Assembly: GCA_002425225.1 (NCBI GenBank)
Contig: DILV01000026.1
Location: 242,695-306,694, forward strand
Origin: Thiothrix sp. UBA5583
GTDB taxonomy: Bacteria > Pseudomonadota > Gammaproteobacteria > Thiotrichales > Thiotrichaceae
Length of the DNA stretch: 64,000 bases
Reading direction: 5' to 3'
Translations under genes and position numbers: made by a program
Shown: positions 41,557 to 50,573 of the stretch, one piece after another
Layout of the letters: every line of letters begins with the position of its first letter
Position numbering within the stretch: the first letter of the stretch is position 1
Notes under the pieces: model-generated
Told to the model about the DNA's origin: nothing
Seen by the model: only the letters and a program-made list of their open reading frames with translations
Databases searched by the model: none

Positions 41557-43182
41557 CTATGGTGTCGGCGGCTGTTGATTCTTTAGCATCGCCTGATTAC
41601 TCGGGATGCTTTCCTCAAACCCGCAGAACTTGCCGGAACATGCTTGCATGTGTACCAGCTTATCGTTCAGGTAACGGCTTTCAAACCCGGCGTAACGCAG
41701 GGTCAGGGCATCCAGCATGGCTACGTCAATGGTTTCAAACTCCATGCCGTCCAGCACCTTGCGGGTGACAAAGCCTTTGGCGGAATCCCACACATTGAAA
41801 AAGGTGCGGAAACGATCCTGCTTGATGAAATCACTTTCCTCGAAATGCGCCGCCACGTCACCGGGGATATGGTCGCCGAATGCTACTACGATGGTACGCT
41901 CTGGCAGCTTTTTCAGTTGCAGCAGGAAGTCTTCATACGCCTTGACGGAAAGTTTCAGACGCTCGTTGTAATCCAACATGATGGAACACTGTTTGTCGGA
42001 CATGCCCGCCTTGCAAAAGCGCGGATCGGGTTTCATGTCTTTTTCATGCGGTGAATGCTGGCGCATGGTCGCAATGAAGGTGAACAGCGGCTGCTCGTTG
42101 AGCTTGACCTGACGGAGTGCTTCGTCGAAAAAAATTTCATCCGGCATTTTGTTCCACTTGCGTTTATCGCATTCCGGCAAAGCCTTGCAGTCGATAAAGT
42201 CCTGAATGCCTAGCTGCTCGTGGAAGCGCCGCCCGCCATAAAATCGCCCTGCAATCGGGTAGATGGTCTTGGTTTTGTAGCCCTGTTCCGCCAGTTGACG
42301 GGCAATACGCCCATCCAGTCGTCCTGGGGTAAACAAGTTGATGGATTTCCAGCCGTTGCCATACAGGGGTGGCGCTACCCCGTGCAGAAAGGCGATTTCC
42401 TGCACCCAGGTGGAGCCACCGGCAGTATGTACCTTGAGCGGATAAGCATCCTTGAAGAACGTACCTTGCGGCTTGAAGTTGGCAACCTGTTCGGGGCGGA
42501 AGGTGGATTCTTCCAGAATCACAATGATATTGGGCTTTTTTTCCGGCGTTTCAGTAAAGGCTTCTGCTTGCTGGTCAGCCTTGAAACAGCAATAGCTGCT
42601 GGGGTGGGGTTGGGTTGGCTCGGTCAGTTGGGTGCGCCAGATGCTTTGCACAAAAATGGGGAACGTGTGCTTGTGCTGGTTAGTCCATTGCAGGTCAATG
42701 TAGGAAGCGGGTGTATTCATGGCACCAAACAGGAACAGGACGCTGAGCAAGCCGATACCGATGGGGGCTCGTTGCCACTGACGGGCAGGTTCCAGCACGG
42801 CTGCCACTCCCAGTAGCAGGAGATAGATGATTGCGCCGACAGTAGGAGCCAGCCCCATCGCAAACAGGGTTTCGGCACTCAATGCCGCCACAATCAGGTC
42901 AGGGGCAACCAGTTGCGATCCCAGATACCCGTATTTGATGGAAGCCCCCAGCCACAAGCTGCTGATGACAGTAGAAGCCAGACCAGCAGCAAACCACGGG
43001 CGGCGCGACAGCAACAACATGCCGCTGAACAGAATGCCCCACACCATCAGGATATAGGCTTTGTGGTACACGATGCCCCATGTCCCCTCATCCCCTTGGT
43101 CTGCCCACAATACATAAAAAACTGCCAGTGTGACGGGCAGGGCAAGCAGACGCGGAACGTAGCGCAACCAACTGGATGACAT
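41557..43182 (-). CDS. LtaS-like sulfatase/phosphoglycerol transferase, membrane bound
   Basis: 541 residues with five hydrophobic spans in the first 165, then an extracytoplasmic sulfatase-fold domain. Metal and nucleophile elements are seen as IVILEEST (acidic ligand), GGSTWVQE (Thr nucleophile candidate), RFHEQLG and AFGDHIPGD. The family includes LtaS and the opgB-type phosphoglycerol transferases and is distinct from EptA. In a Gram-negative cell it probably decorates a periplasmic or outer-leaflet glycan or lipid. An extra CCFKADQ segment after the membrane part and several Cys near 360-390 suggest disulfides. Single gene. Confidence 0.82.
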   Translation of the reverse strand: MSSSWLRYVPRLLALPVTLAVFYVLWADQGDEGTWGIVYHKAYILMVWGILFSGMLLLSRRPWFAAGLASTVISSLWLGASIKYGYLGSQLVAPDLIVAALSAETLFAMGLAPTVGAIIYLLLLGVAAVLEPARQWQRAPIGIGLLSVLFLFGAMNTPASYIDLQWTNQHKHTFPIFVQSIWRTQLTEPTQPHPSSYCCFKADQQAEAFTETPEKKPNIIVILEESTFRPEQVANFKPQGTFFKDAYPLKVHTAGGSTWVQEIAFLHGVAPPLYGNGWKSINLFTPGRLDGRIARQLAEQGYKTKTIYPIAGRFYGGRRFHEQLGIQDFIDCKALPECDKRKWNKMPDEIFFDEALRQVKLNEQPLFTFIATMRQHSPHEKDMKPDPRFCKAGMSDKQCSIMLDYNERLKLSVKAYEDFLLQLKKLPERTIVVAFGDHIPGDVAAHFEESDFIKQDRFRTFFNVWDSAKGFVTRKVLDGMEFETIDVAMLDALTLRYAGFESRYLNDKLVHMQACSGKFCGFEESIPSNQAMLKNQQPPTP

Positions 43183-43265
43183 GGATTTCCCCCGATAAAG
43201 TGACGTTATCCAAAACGCCGGACTAGGATAATCGCTTTGTCATCTTTTTGTAATATTAGTTTCAT

Positions 43266-43294
43266 AAAAAGAAAACGCCCCACAATGGGGGCGT
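43266..43294 (-). terminator. glnA terminator
   Basis: On the minus strand ACGCCCC and GGGGCGT pair around CCATTGT or a similar loop, followed by TTTTCTTTTT, 31 bases after the glnA stop. Strong intrinsic terminator. Confidence 0.88.
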
Positions 43295-43325
43295 CTTCTG
43301 TAACGGCATCTCTGTCTAAAAAAGA

Positions 43326-44741
43326 TCAGAGTGAGTAGTACATATCGTACTCAACCGGGTGAGTGGTCATGCGGAAGCGGGTAACTTCCTGCATTTTCAG
43401 CTCGATATAAGCGTCGATCATGTCGTTGGAGAATACCCCACCGGCAGTCAGGAACTCACGGTCTTTGTCCAGTGCTTCCAGTGCCATATCCAGAGAGTGG
43501 CAAACTTTTGGAATCAGTTTGTCTTCTTCCGGTGGCAGGTCGTACAGGTCTTTGTCCATTGCTTCACCTGGGTGGATCTTGTTCTTGATACCATCCAGAC
43601 CTGCCATCATCAGAGCAGCGAATGCCAGATATGGGTTGGCAGACGGGTCAGGGAAGCGCACTTCGATGCGGCGACCTTTCGGGCTGGCAACGAATGGGAT
43701 ACGGATGGAAGCGGAACGGTTACGCGCAGAGTAAGCCAGCATGACCGGTGCTTCAAAGCCAGGAACCAGACGCTTGTAAGAGTTGGTGCCTGGGTTGGTG
43801 ATCGCATTCAGCGCCTTGGCGTGCTTGATGACACCGCCGATGTAGTACAGCGCGGTTTCAGACAGACCTGCATAGCCGTCACCTGCGAAGGTGTTCACGC
43901 CATCTTTCGCCAATGACATGTGGACGTGCATACCAGAACCGTTGTCACCCACGATAGGCTTGGGCATGAAGGTCACGGTTTTGCCGTATTGGTGAGCAAC
44001 GTTGTGGATGACGTATTTTTGGCGTTGTGTCCAGTCAGCACGCTCGGTCAGGGTAGAGAAGCGTGTACCGATTTCGTTCTGACCAGCAGTTGCCACTTCG
44101 TGGTGGTGAACTTCGACCGGAACGCCCACTTCTTCCAGAATGTTACACATGGTGGAACGGATGTCCTGGAAAGAGTCGACTGGTGGAACAGGGAAGTAAC
44201 CACCTTTAGTGCCTGGGCGATGACCCATGTTGCCATCAGGGTAAACTTTCTCAGAGTTCCAGCCCGCTTCCTGGGAGTCGATCTTGACGAAGCAGCCGCT
44301 CATGTCTGCACCCCAACGCACATCGTCGAAGATGAAGAATTCAGGTTCTGGCCCAAAGAACGCTACGTCAGCAATGCCAGTGGATTTCAGGTAAGCTTCT
44401 GCACGCATCGCAATGGAGCGTGGGTCACGGTCATAGCCTTCCATGGTGGCAGGGTCAACGATGCCGCAAGTGATGTTGACAGTCACGTCTTGGAAGAACG
44501 GGTCAACGAATGCAGTGCTTGGGTCTGGCATCAGGATCATGTCGGATTCGTTGATGCCTTTCCAGCCAGCGATGGATGAACCGTCAAACATCTTGCCTTC
44601 GGTGAAGGTATCTTCTTCCACAGTGTAGGCAGGCACGGTGACGTGCTGCTCTTTACCACGGGTGTCAGTGAAGCGGAAATCAACGTACTTGGCGTCGTTG
44701 TCTTTGATCATGTTGAGAACGTCTTGTGCAGACTTGGACAT
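43326..44741 (-). CDS. glnA: Glutamine synthetase type I
   Basis: 471 residues. GSSIAGW, the metal-binding region and the [10 protein letters not shown] segment are intact, as are the [15 protein letters not shown] substrate loop and the adenylylation site in [10 protein letters not shown], so activity is probably controlled by GlnE. AGGAGG lies upstream of the ATG. The sigma-54 promoter and NtrC sites upstream tie it to the glnL-glnG system. Confidence 0.97.
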   Translation of the reverse strand: MSKSAQDVLNMIKDNDAKYVDFRFTDTRGKEQHVTVPAYTVEEDTFTEGKMFDGSSIAGWKGINESDMILMPDPSTAFVDPFFQDVTVNITCGIVDPATMEGYDRDPRSIAMRAEAYLKSTGIADVAFFGPEPEFFIFDDVRWGADMSGCFVKIDSQEAGWNSEKVYPDGNMGHRPGTKGGYFPVPPVDSFQDIRSTMCNILEEVGVPVEVHHHEVATAGQNEIGTRFSTLTERADWTQRQKYVIHNVAHQYGKTVTFMPKPIVGDNGSGMHVHMSLAKDGVNTFAGDGYAGLSETALYYIGGVIKHAKALNAITNPGTNSYKRLVPGFEAPVMLAYSARNRSASIRIPFVASPKGRRIEVRFPDPSANPYLAFAALMMAGLDGIKNKIHPGEAMDKDLYDLPPEEDKLIPKVCHSLDMALEALDKDREFLTAGGVFSNDMIDAYIELKMQEVTRFRMTTHPVEYDMYYSL

Positions 44742-44803
44742 TGCTGTCGCCTCCTGATGAATTGGGTCTATGAAAATCAGCTAAAAAACTAACGGGAACA
44801 TTA

Positions 44804-44819
44804 TGCAATAGTTATGCCA
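44804..44819 (-). promoter_or_regulatory. Sigma-54 promoter of glnA
   Basis: On the minus strand TGGCATAACTATTGCA has GG and GC ten bases apart and differs from the consensus only at one base of the -24 element. Transcription is expected to start near 44793, leaving a 5' leader of about 50 bases. Confidence 0.82.
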
Positions 44820-44870
44820 GATAATGATATGCCTGTTTTCAAGGCATTGTGTCGACAATCTGGCGTAGAT

Positions 44871-44919
44871 AGCACCAAAATTGTGCATCTCATTCTGCAT
44901 TTTGCACTATTTTGATGCG
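44871..44919 (-). promoter_or_regulatory. Paired NtrC sites upstream of glnA
   Basis: AGCACCAAAATTGTGCA (44871-44887) and TGCACTATTTTGATGCG (44903-44919) each match 15 of 17 consensus positions. Their centres lie 32 bases apart, three helical turns, at about -86 and -118, the same spacing as the E. coli glnAp2 enhancer pair. The distal site lies within the 3' end of the CDF gene. Confidence 0.8.
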
Positions 44920-46073
44920 ATCCGGGTCAAAAATACTACCCGCTCAATGCAGCCGACAGTCTTGCAGGCATGTTCAAAATCTGCAAGCGTTTCTTGTGTC
45001 GGAATGCCATTCAGAATCAAATCAATGCTTATTTTTCCATCTATGTAATGCAGGGTCAGGTCATTCACGTATGACCAGAAAGGGGCTGTCGATGGGATGG
45101 CTTGCAGTTTCTCACGCAGTTCGGCACGGGAAGGCAGGTTTTTGCACGGATGCGCCGTTTCATCGTCTTCTGGATCAATATGCACGACCACATCGCTGAT
45201 GCTGGGAAACTGTTTGCGCAGGCGGTACATCACGGTTTCACCGATGTGATGCCCTTCGGAGACACTGATGCGCCCATCCACTTGCAGATGCACGTCTGCC
45301 AGCACGCGCCCGCCCATACGCCGGGTACGTAGCAAATGGACATTTTCTACGCCGTTGATGGCGCAGATGAAATCGTGGATGTCCTGCACTTCCTGCGGTT
45401 CCAGCCCGGTATCGACCAGCTCGCTGGTGCTTTCCAGGATCAACTGGATAGCCATGTAGAAAATCATCGCAGCTACAATCATGGCAGCGGCAGCATCCAG
45501 CCAGGCAAAGCCCAGTTGCGCCCCAGCAATTGCCAGCAATACCAGTACTGAGGAAATGGCATCGGAACGGTGATGCCAGGCACTGGCTTTGAGCATGGGC
45601 GAATGGATGCGTTTGGCAACATGCACGGTGTAATGGTACAGCCCCTCCTTGCCGATGATAGCGAGCAAGGCGAATGCCATTGCCCACGCATCCGGTGTTA
45701 CCAAGGGTTCACCACCAAACAGCCGTTCCCATGCCTGCATCAGGATGACCACGGCAACGCCGCTCAGCAACAGCCCGAGGATCACGGTTGCCAGGGTTTC
45801 GATGCGCCCGTGTCCGTAAGGGTGGTTGGCATCGGCGGCTTTCCCGGCATGATGGGCAGCTACTAGTACCACAATGTCCCCCACTAGATCCGACAGGGTA
45901 TGCATGGCGTCGGCAATCAGGGCTTGCGAGGCGGTGATGATGCCGCCGATGACTTGCGCAATGACCAGAAAGATATTGACGCTCATCCCCACCAAGGCGA
46001 CCCGGCGGGTGACGCTTTGACGGCTCTCACCGGAATCTGGTGCGTCGTGCAGGTGATGTTGGTGTCCGCTCAT
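44907..46073 (-). CDS. CDF-family divalent cation efflux transporter
   Basis: 388 residues. His-rich N-terminus (GHQHHLHDAPDSG), six hydrophobic spans and the metal-site residues ADAMHTLSDLVGD in TM2 and HHRSDAISSVLV in TM5, as in FieF/ZitB. The cytoplasmic C-terminal domain (200-300) is followed by an extra 80 residues beyond the usual CDF end (TAPFWSYVNDLTLHYIDGKI), possibly a regulatory domain. It exports zinc or iron by proton antiport. Its ATG overlaps the tusA stop (ATGA), so it ends the LOG-DUF2782-thrB-tusA operon. Confidence 0.9.
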   Translation of the reverse strand: MSGHQHHLHDAPDSGESRQSVTRRVALVGMSVNIFLVIAQVIGGIITASQALIADAMHTLSDLVGDIVVLVAAHHAGKAADANHPYGHGRIETLATVILGLLLSGVAVVILMQAWERLFGGEPLVTPDAWAMAFALLAIIGKEGLYHYTVHVAKRIHSPMLKASAWHHRSDAISSVLVLLAIAGAQLGFAWLDAAAAMIVAAMIFYMAIQLILESTSELVDTGLEPQEVQDIHDFICAINGVENVHLLRTRRMGGRVLADVHLQVDGRISVSEGHHIGETVMYRLRKQFPSISDVVVHIDPEDDETAHPCKNLPSRAELREKLQAIPSTAPFWSYVNDLTLHYIDGKISIDLILNGIPTQETLADFEHACKTVGCIERVVFLTRIASK

Positions 46074-46303
46074 GGGACGCCGCCAGTTTGCAGGGTGATG
46101 ATGTGCTCGCGCCCTTCACTGTGGGTTTCCAGCACGCGATGCCCGTGGATGCGTGCCCAGGCGGGAATGTCATGCAACGCGCCGGGGTCTGTGCAGATAG
46201 CGGTGACAGTCACGCCAGCAGGCAGGTTTTCTAGCGCTTGTTGCACGCGGATGACAGGGAGTGGACACAGCAAGCGGCGGGCATCCACCGTAACGGTTTG
46301 CAT
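46070..46303 (-). CDS. TusA-family sulfurtransferase
   Basis: 77 residues. The motif DARRLLCPLPVIRVQQAL holds the persulfide-carrying Cys in the CPxP motif. Start ATG 46303 is chosen with GAGGA upstream; a TTG at 46321 lies inside thrB. TusA-like proteins pass sulfur to tRNA thiolation or, in sulfur oxidisers, to the dissimilatory sulfur pathway. Its position with thrB and a CDF gene instead of rhd-dsrE2 argues for a general role. Confidence 0.88.
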   Translation of the reverse strand: MQTVTVDARRLLCPLPVIRVQQALENLPAGVTVTAICTDPGALHDIPAWARIHGHRVLETHSEGREHIITLQTGGVP

Positions 46304-46307
46304 GATA

Positions 46308-47234
46308 TTAATCCTCAGCAATGCGCTGTAACAGTTTGTCGCGGAATTCTGTTGGGTCTTTTTGCAAAATCATGTCTCCCGCACGCGGGTTGAGCTGGGC
46401 ATCAAGGCGAGACAGCCAGAAACGCAGGGCAGCGGCTCGCAAGGTTGCTTGCCAGTAGTCGTGTTCAAGGGCTTGCCAGGGGCGCAACGCCTGATAGGCG
46501 TTTAGACATGCTTGCACGAGGGATTGATCCAGCTTGCCATCCGGCTGGCAACACCAGTCATTCACCACGATGGCGAGATCGTACAGCCAACTGTCGGTAC
46601 ATGCAAAATACAGGTCAATAATGCCACTGAGCTGCCCTTGGCGGAACATGGCATTATCACGGAACAGGTCAGCGTGGATTACGCCCGCAGGCAGTTGCGT
46701 AAATGGGATGGTTTGTTGGATAGCAAGTTCGCTGCGCAGCAAGGCTGTTTCCGGGAATCCACCTTGAGCGAGCAGCCTTGCACCCGTTTGCAATCGCCAT
46801 TCATGCCCGCGATCCGGTGCGCGGTAGTGCGGAAAATCACGCCCGCTGCGATGCATTCGCGCCAGCATTGCGCCTAGTTGCGCACATTGCTCCGCATCAG
46901 GCTGTACAGGATGCGCACCAGGCAGGCGGGCAACCAGTGCAGCAGGTTTACCGTTGAGGGTGCTAAGCATCCGTCCGTTATGCAAGTGTTGTGGGCAGGC
47001 GACCGGAATTCCGGCATCTGTCCAGTGTTGCATCAGGGCAAGGAAATAATCCAGCTCAGTCGGGGAATGGTGCTCAAACAGGGTGAGAACATATTCCCCA
47101 CCCGTGGTGGTAACGAAGTAATTGGTGTTTTCCACACCCGCCTGAATGCCGGTGAAATCCAGCAGTTCCCCGGCAGGGTACTGGTGCAGGAAGTTGGCAA
47201 GCTCGCTGACACTGACAGGGGTATAGACTGACAT
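46308..47234 (-). CDS. thrB: Homoserine kinase, ThrB type II
   Basis: 308 residues of the choline-kinase-like fold. The sequence SVYTPVSVSELANFL, GVENTNYFVTTTGGEYVLTL (nucleotide binding), and HADLFRDNAMF with IIDLYFACTDSWLYDLA (catalytic loop) is that of the ThrB used by Pseudomonas and relatives, unrelated to the GHMP kinase of E. coli. It phosphorylates homoserine for threonine synthesis. DUF2782 directly before it is the usual gammaproteobacterial neighbour. Confidence 0.9.
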   Translation of the reverse strand: MSVYTPVSVSELANFLHQYPAGELLDFTGIQAGVENTNYFVTTTGGEYVLTLFEHHSPTELDYFLALMQHWTDAGIPVACPQHLHNGRMLSTLNGKPAALVARLPGAHPVQPDAEQCAQLGAMLARMHRSGRDFPHYRAPDRGHEWRLQTGARLLAQGGFPETALLRSELAIQQTIPFTQLPAGVIHADLFRDNAMFRQGQLSGIIDLYFACTDSWLYDLAIVVNDWCCQPDGKLDQSLVQACLNAYQALRPWQALEHDYWQATLRAAALRFWLSRLDAQLNPRAGDMILQKDPTEFRDKLLQRIAED

Positions 47235-47237
47235 CGT

Positions 47238-47582
47238 TTACCAGGTGAACAGTTTCCAGCTCGGGATCAGCATATCATCTTCGCGGTGGGCATTACGGAT
47301 CTTGCCTTCGGAACCTTCTGAACTGATCAGGTGATAGCCGTCTGTGCTACCTGCCGGGACATAGCGGATTTCACTGCGCATGGCTTGCACACGCTCTTCT
47401 TCGACCGTGCCGTAATTGTCTTCGACACGAATGCTTTCCACTTTCAGCTTGCCTGCGGTGTCAGCTTCTACCGCCACTTCTTCCGGGGCTGCGGCGGCAG
47501 GTGCAGTATCGTCTGCCAGCAGGATTGAGGATGCCATGCCGGATAACAGCAACACCAGCCCCAGTAATGTAGGTTTTGTCAT
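47238..47582 (-). CDS. DUF2782 secreted protein
   Basis: 114 residues with a signal peptide (about 1-23, LLADD). The conserved part is IRVEDNYGTVEEERVQAMRSEIRYVPAGST and the tail MLIPSWKLFTW, typical of DUF2782. Periplasmic, of unknown function, and commonly next to thrB. Starts two bases after the LOG stop. Confidence 0.82.
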   Translation of the reverse strand: MTKPTLLGLVLLLSGMASSILLADDTAPAAAAPEEVAVEADTAGKLKVESIRVEDNYGTVEEERVQAMRSEIRYVPAGSTDGYHLISSEGSEGKIRNAHREDDMLIPSWKLFTW

Positions 47583-47584
47583 TT

Positions 47585-48310
47585 TTATAACTCCATGAAT
47601 TTCGCGCGTTCTTCACTGGTTGGCCCCGATACGGCGCGTTCGTAATATTGGAAAATGTGAGCAACGATGGCATCAGGATCGTCCAGCAAGACAAACAGAT
47701 CCATATCGTCAGCGGCAATTGTACCCTGTTTTACCAGCGTGTTCCTGAACCATTCCACCAGCCCAGCCCAAAAAGGCGTATGCACCAGCACAATCGGAAT
47801 TTTCCGGGTTTTGCCGGTTTGTACCAAGGTGAGAATTTCTGCCAGCTCATCCAGTGTGCCAAAACCGCCCGGCATTACTACGTAAGCCGAGGCGTGTTTC
47901 ACAAACATCACCTTGCGTGAGAAAAAATGGCGGAAATACAGGGAAATATCCTGATACGGGTTGGAATGTTGTTCGTGGGGAAGCTGGATGTTCAGGCCAA
48001 TGCTGGGTGATTTGCCTTGTTGTGCGCCTTTGTTGGCAGCTTCCATCAAGCCAGGGCCGCCACCACTGACCACGGCAAAACCGGCATTGGAAAGTTTGTG
48101 GGCAATCGTTTCTGTCAGGTGATACATCGGGTCATCCGGCAAGGTGCGGGCTGAACCGAAAATGCTGACCGAAGGGCGCAAATGGGCAAGGCGCTCGAAA
48201 CCGTCGACGAATTCACCCATGATCTGGAAAATTTTCCAGCTTTCACGTGCCAGCTCCTTGTCGCTGATGGGTTGCAAGACGGGGTGGTGGGCGCGGGTTT
48301 TGTCATCCAT
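47585..48310 (-). CDS. LOG-family nucleotide phosphoribohydrolase
   Basis: 241 residues. The family motifs SGGGPGLMEAANKGA and MPGGFGTLDELAEIL are intact. The family, known as Lonely Guy in plants, cleaves nucleoside 5'-monophosphates to the base and ribose 5-phosphate; bacterial copies often act on AMP or other nucleotides. The first gene of the operon leading to thrB and tusA. Confidence 0.9.
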   Translation of the reverse strand: MDDKTRAHHPVLQPISDKELARESWKIFQIMGEFVDGFERLAHLRPSVSIFGSARTLPDDPMYHLTETIAHKLSNAGFAVVSGGGPGLMEAANKGAQQGKSPSIGLNIQLPHEQHSNPYQDISLYFRHFFSRKVMFVKHASAYVVMPGGFGTLDELAEILTLVQTGKTRKIPIVLVHTPFWAGLVEWFRNTLVKQGTIAADDMDLFVLLDDPDAIVAHIFQYYERAVSGPTSEERAKFMEL

Positions 48311-48349
48311 AGGTGGTATCCTGTGTTTATTATTATGGCAGGTTGGAAA

Positions 48350-48589
48350 TCAGGCGCTGGCTTCGGCGGGTGTTTTGGTACGCAAGGTGATGGCGTGCAA
48401 CTGCCCGGAAGTAATGGCGGCATTCAGCGCTGCATACACCAGTTGGTGGCGTTTGACTGTCATCAAGCCTTCAAAGGCACTGCTGATGATGTCGGCTTCG
48501 TATTTGTAACCGTCACCGGATACACGTATTTGTGCATCCGGCAGGCTGGTACGGATGATTTGCTCAACTGCTTCATTACTGATGCTCAT
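48350..48589 (-). CDS. ibaG: BolA-family protein, IbaG-like
   Basis: About 79 residues from ATG 48589. ISNEAVEQIIRTSLPDAQIRVSGDGYKYEADIISSAFEGLMTVKRHQLVYAAL is spread over the BolA fold, with the IbaG-type conserved C/H position represented by the loop around GDGY and the HQLVYAAL helix. With monothiol glutaredoxin such proteins carry iron-sulfur clusters. The frame opens at 48601, but MSISNEAV is the usual start. Confidence 0.85.
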   Translation of the reverse strand: MSISNEAVEQIIRTSLPDAQIRVSGDGYKYEADIISSAFEGLMTVKRHQLVYAALNAAITSGQLHAITLRTKTPAEASA

Positions 48590-48620
48590 GTTGTACTCCA
48601 TTTACCTGATAAATGGCGCA

Positions 48621-48666
48621 ATTATACTACGTAGTCGCCGACAGCGTTTATTTCTGTGCGTATAAT
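48621..48666. promoter_or_regulatory. Divergent promoters between ibaG and the CNBD gene
   Basis: TATAAT is found on both strands: ATTATA at 48621-48626 (minus strand, for ibaG) and TATAAT at 48661-48666 (plus strand) preceded by CCGACA 16 bases upstream. Confidence 0.5.
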
Positions 48667-48697
48667 AAGGCATTCAACCGGCTTTTGGGGGTAAATC

Positions 48698-49180
48698 ATG
48701 AGCGACGTGATACAGATAAAGGATACGTGTCAGGAGTTTTGCGCAGCCTTGACGGATGATGAAGTCAGCAAATTTGTGCGTTATACCCGTATCCGTGAAC
48801 TGGCTGCTGAAGAAATCGTGGCAGATATTGGTGAACTCAGCGACCGTTTTTATCTGGTGATTGGTGGGGCAGTCAAACTGTTGCAGGTGGATGGTGAGCG
48901 GGAATTTGAAGTCGGTCATTTGGAACCGGGTAGTCTGGTTGGGGAAATGTCTTTCTTTGACCGCCATCCGCGCACGGTACGCATCCGCGCCCGCCATAAC
49001 GGAGTGCGTCTGCTGGAAATCAACCGGCAAATGTATAACCGCATCCGTATTGAAGAGCCTTATATTGCGACCAATCTGCTGGAATTCGTGATCCGCAGCC
49101 TGGATTCGCTGGTGCGCTATCTGAGTGATGAAAATGCCAAGCTGCACAAGCGTTTGGGCGGGGAAGACGACGCTACCTGA
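48698..49180 (+). CDS. Stand-alone cyclic-nucleotide-binding domain protein
   Basis: 160 residues: a single CNBD (about 20-125) with LSDRFYLVIGGAVKLLQVDGE, PGSLVGEMSFFDRHPRTVRIRA in the phosphate-binding cassette, then a C-terminal helix (IEEPYIATNLLEFVIRSLDSLVRYLSDEN). There is no DNA-binding HTH, so it is not a Crp-type regulator. It could be a sensor or a partner of another protein. The phosphate-binding Arg-Thr pair is partly kept (HPRTVRIRA). Confidence 0.8.
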   Translation: MSDVIQIKDTCQEFCAALTDDEVSKFVRYTRIRELAAEEIVADIGELSDRFYLVIGGAVKLLQVDGEREFEVGHLEPGSLVGEMSFFDRHPRTVRIRARHNGVRLLEINRQMYNRIRIEEPYIATNLLEFVIRSLDSLVRYLSDENAKLHKRLGGEDDAT

Positions 49181-49201
49181 CGGGGGGCGCAACACACAAA
49201 G

Positions 49202-49227
49202 AAAAGACCAGTCGATGCTGGCCTTTT
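49202..49227. terminator. Bidirectional terminator
   Basis: AAAAGACCAG and CTGGCCTTTT pair around TCGATG between convergent genes (CNBD and rhodanese). T-rich sequence follows on both strands. Confidence 0.75.
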
Positions 49228-49251
49228 CCCTTTTATCCTGTGGCAACAGGC

Positions 49252-50097
49252 TTATTTTTTGTCGCCTTCGGCTGGTTTGGCATCCGCAGCAGGCTTTGCA
49301 TCAGCGGCTGGTTTGGCATCCGCAGCAGGCTTTGCGTCAGCGGCTGGTTTGGCCTCTGCCGCAGGTGCAGCACCGCCTGCCGGTTTGGCGGTAGTCAGGC
49401 CAAGAATAGCCCAATCCTGCATACCACCGCGATACCACTTGATCTTGTCAGCAGGGTAGCCGAATTTCAGCAGTTGCTTGATGTTGGTAGGGGATTGACC
49501 GCACCACATGCCGTTACAGAACATGACCAGTGTTTTTGCACCGGAATAGTCAAACACCTTGCTGACTGCATCGCCACCAGCAGCAACGGCTTCGTCAACA
49601 GCCATGGAATCCTTGCCTGCGGCCAGTTTCACGCCGAATTTGTCCTGCATGATCGCGATGATGCCATCCGTGGTTGCACCTTTGTCAGGTGCCAGACCCT
49701 CCCATGGGATGTTGACAGAACCTGGAATGGTGCCTTTCTCAACCCAGTCAGGAGTACGGGAATCCACAACCAACACGTTTTTGTCGCCGCCACTGACTTT
49801 TTCCAGATAGCCCAACATGCCCAGTTCTGCGATGGTTTCGACCCCATCGGCAATCTTGTCAGGCTGGATGCAGAAAGGTGGGCAAGGGCGTGATGTTTTG
49901 GCGAAATCGGCAACAACGGTAGCGCTGTTGTCCTGATTACGCTTGATTTCGACGGTTTCACTGCCGTGTTTAACGCTAACGCTCATTTTGTCGGCAGTGA
50001 TGCCAACTGGCTTGGCTTCGCCTTCAGCCAACGCTGCGCCAGACAAGCTCAGGCCAGCAGCCAGTGCGGCAATACCCATCATTTGAGTAAATTTCAT
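49252..50097 (-). CDS. Periplasmic rhodanese-domain protein with Lys-Pro-Ala repeat tail
   Basis: 281 residues. Signal peptide (1-24, ALA). A pre-domain with CPPFCI follows, then the rhodanese domain, whose active cysteine is in MFCNGMWCGQSP (two further Cys nearby). The C-terminus from about residue 228 is a run of KPAADA-type repeats ending EGDKK. Rhodaneses move sulfane sulfur; in a sulfur oxidiser a periplasmic member may work on thiosulfate or polysulfide. The repeats are similar in composition to those of the next gene upstream. GGAGGA precedes the ATG. Confidence 0.88.
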   Translation of the reverse strand: MKFTQMMGIAALAAGLSLSGAALAEGEAKPVGITADKMSVSVKHGSETVEIKRNQDNSATVVADFAKTSRPCPPFCIQPDKIADGVETIAELGMLGYLEKVSGGDKNVLVVDSRTPDWVEKGTIPGSVNIPWEGLAPDKGATTDGIIAIMQDKFGVKLAAGKDSMAVDEAVAAGGDAVSKVFDYSGAKTLVMFCNGMWCGQSPTNIKQLLKFGYPADKIKWYRGGMQDWAILGLTTAKPAGGAAPAAEAKPAADAKPAADAKPAADAKPAADAKPAEGDKK

Positions 50098-50192
50098 GTA
50101 TATCCTCCAGTTTTCAGGTTTCGGCTATGATTAGGCTGGTTCCAGACTCTCTCCTCCCGAAATGCCAGCCAAAAGGGTGTAAGATTCCTGCT

Positions 50193-50573
50193 TTATTTGC
50201 AATCCGGTTCGTCATCACCTTTCTTTTCGCCAGTTTCAGCCTTTTTCTCACCGCCTTCGGCAGGTTTGGCGTCAGTGGCAGGAGCGGCAGCTTGTGTGCC
50301 ATCTGCCGGTTTAGCGTCAGTGGCAGGGGCGGCAGCTTGTGTGCCATCTGCCGGTTTGGCATCAGTGGCAGGTGCAGCAGCTTGTGTTCCATCCGCAGGT
50401 TTGGCATCAGTGGCAGGCGTAGCAGCTTGTGTTCCATTCGTGCCGCTCACCTGTGTCTGGTCAGCAGGTTTGGTGTCGGTTGTGGTGTTTTGGGCAGCTT
50501 TGTCTTCCGCAACAGCAGTGATGCTGATGGCAGATAATGCAGCCAGTAAAATAATGAAGGGAAGTTTTTTCAT
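50193..50573 (-). CDS. Repeat-rich small periplasmic protein
   Basis: 126 residues. Signal peptide to about residue 22 (AVAED), then four 15-residue repeats of the form DAKPADGTQAAAPAT and an acidic-basic tail ending DEPDCK with one Cys. No globular domain. It looks like the tail of the adjacent rhodanese made into a separate protein; the two share the DAKPAD motif. A metal-binding or wall-spanning role is conceivable, without evidence. Confidence 0.7.
   Translation of the reverse strand: MKKLPFIILLAALSAISITAVAEDKAAQNTTTDTKPADQTQVSGTNGTQAATPATDAKPADGTQAAAPATDAKPADGTQAAAPATDAKPADGTQAAAPATDAKPAEGGEKKAETGEKKGDDEPDCK
50263..50437 (-). repeat. 45-bp tandem repeats
   Basis: Four copies of a 45-bp unit (starting near 50263, 50308, 50353, 50398) coding the Ala/Pro/Lys repeat. 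Confidence 0.85.
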
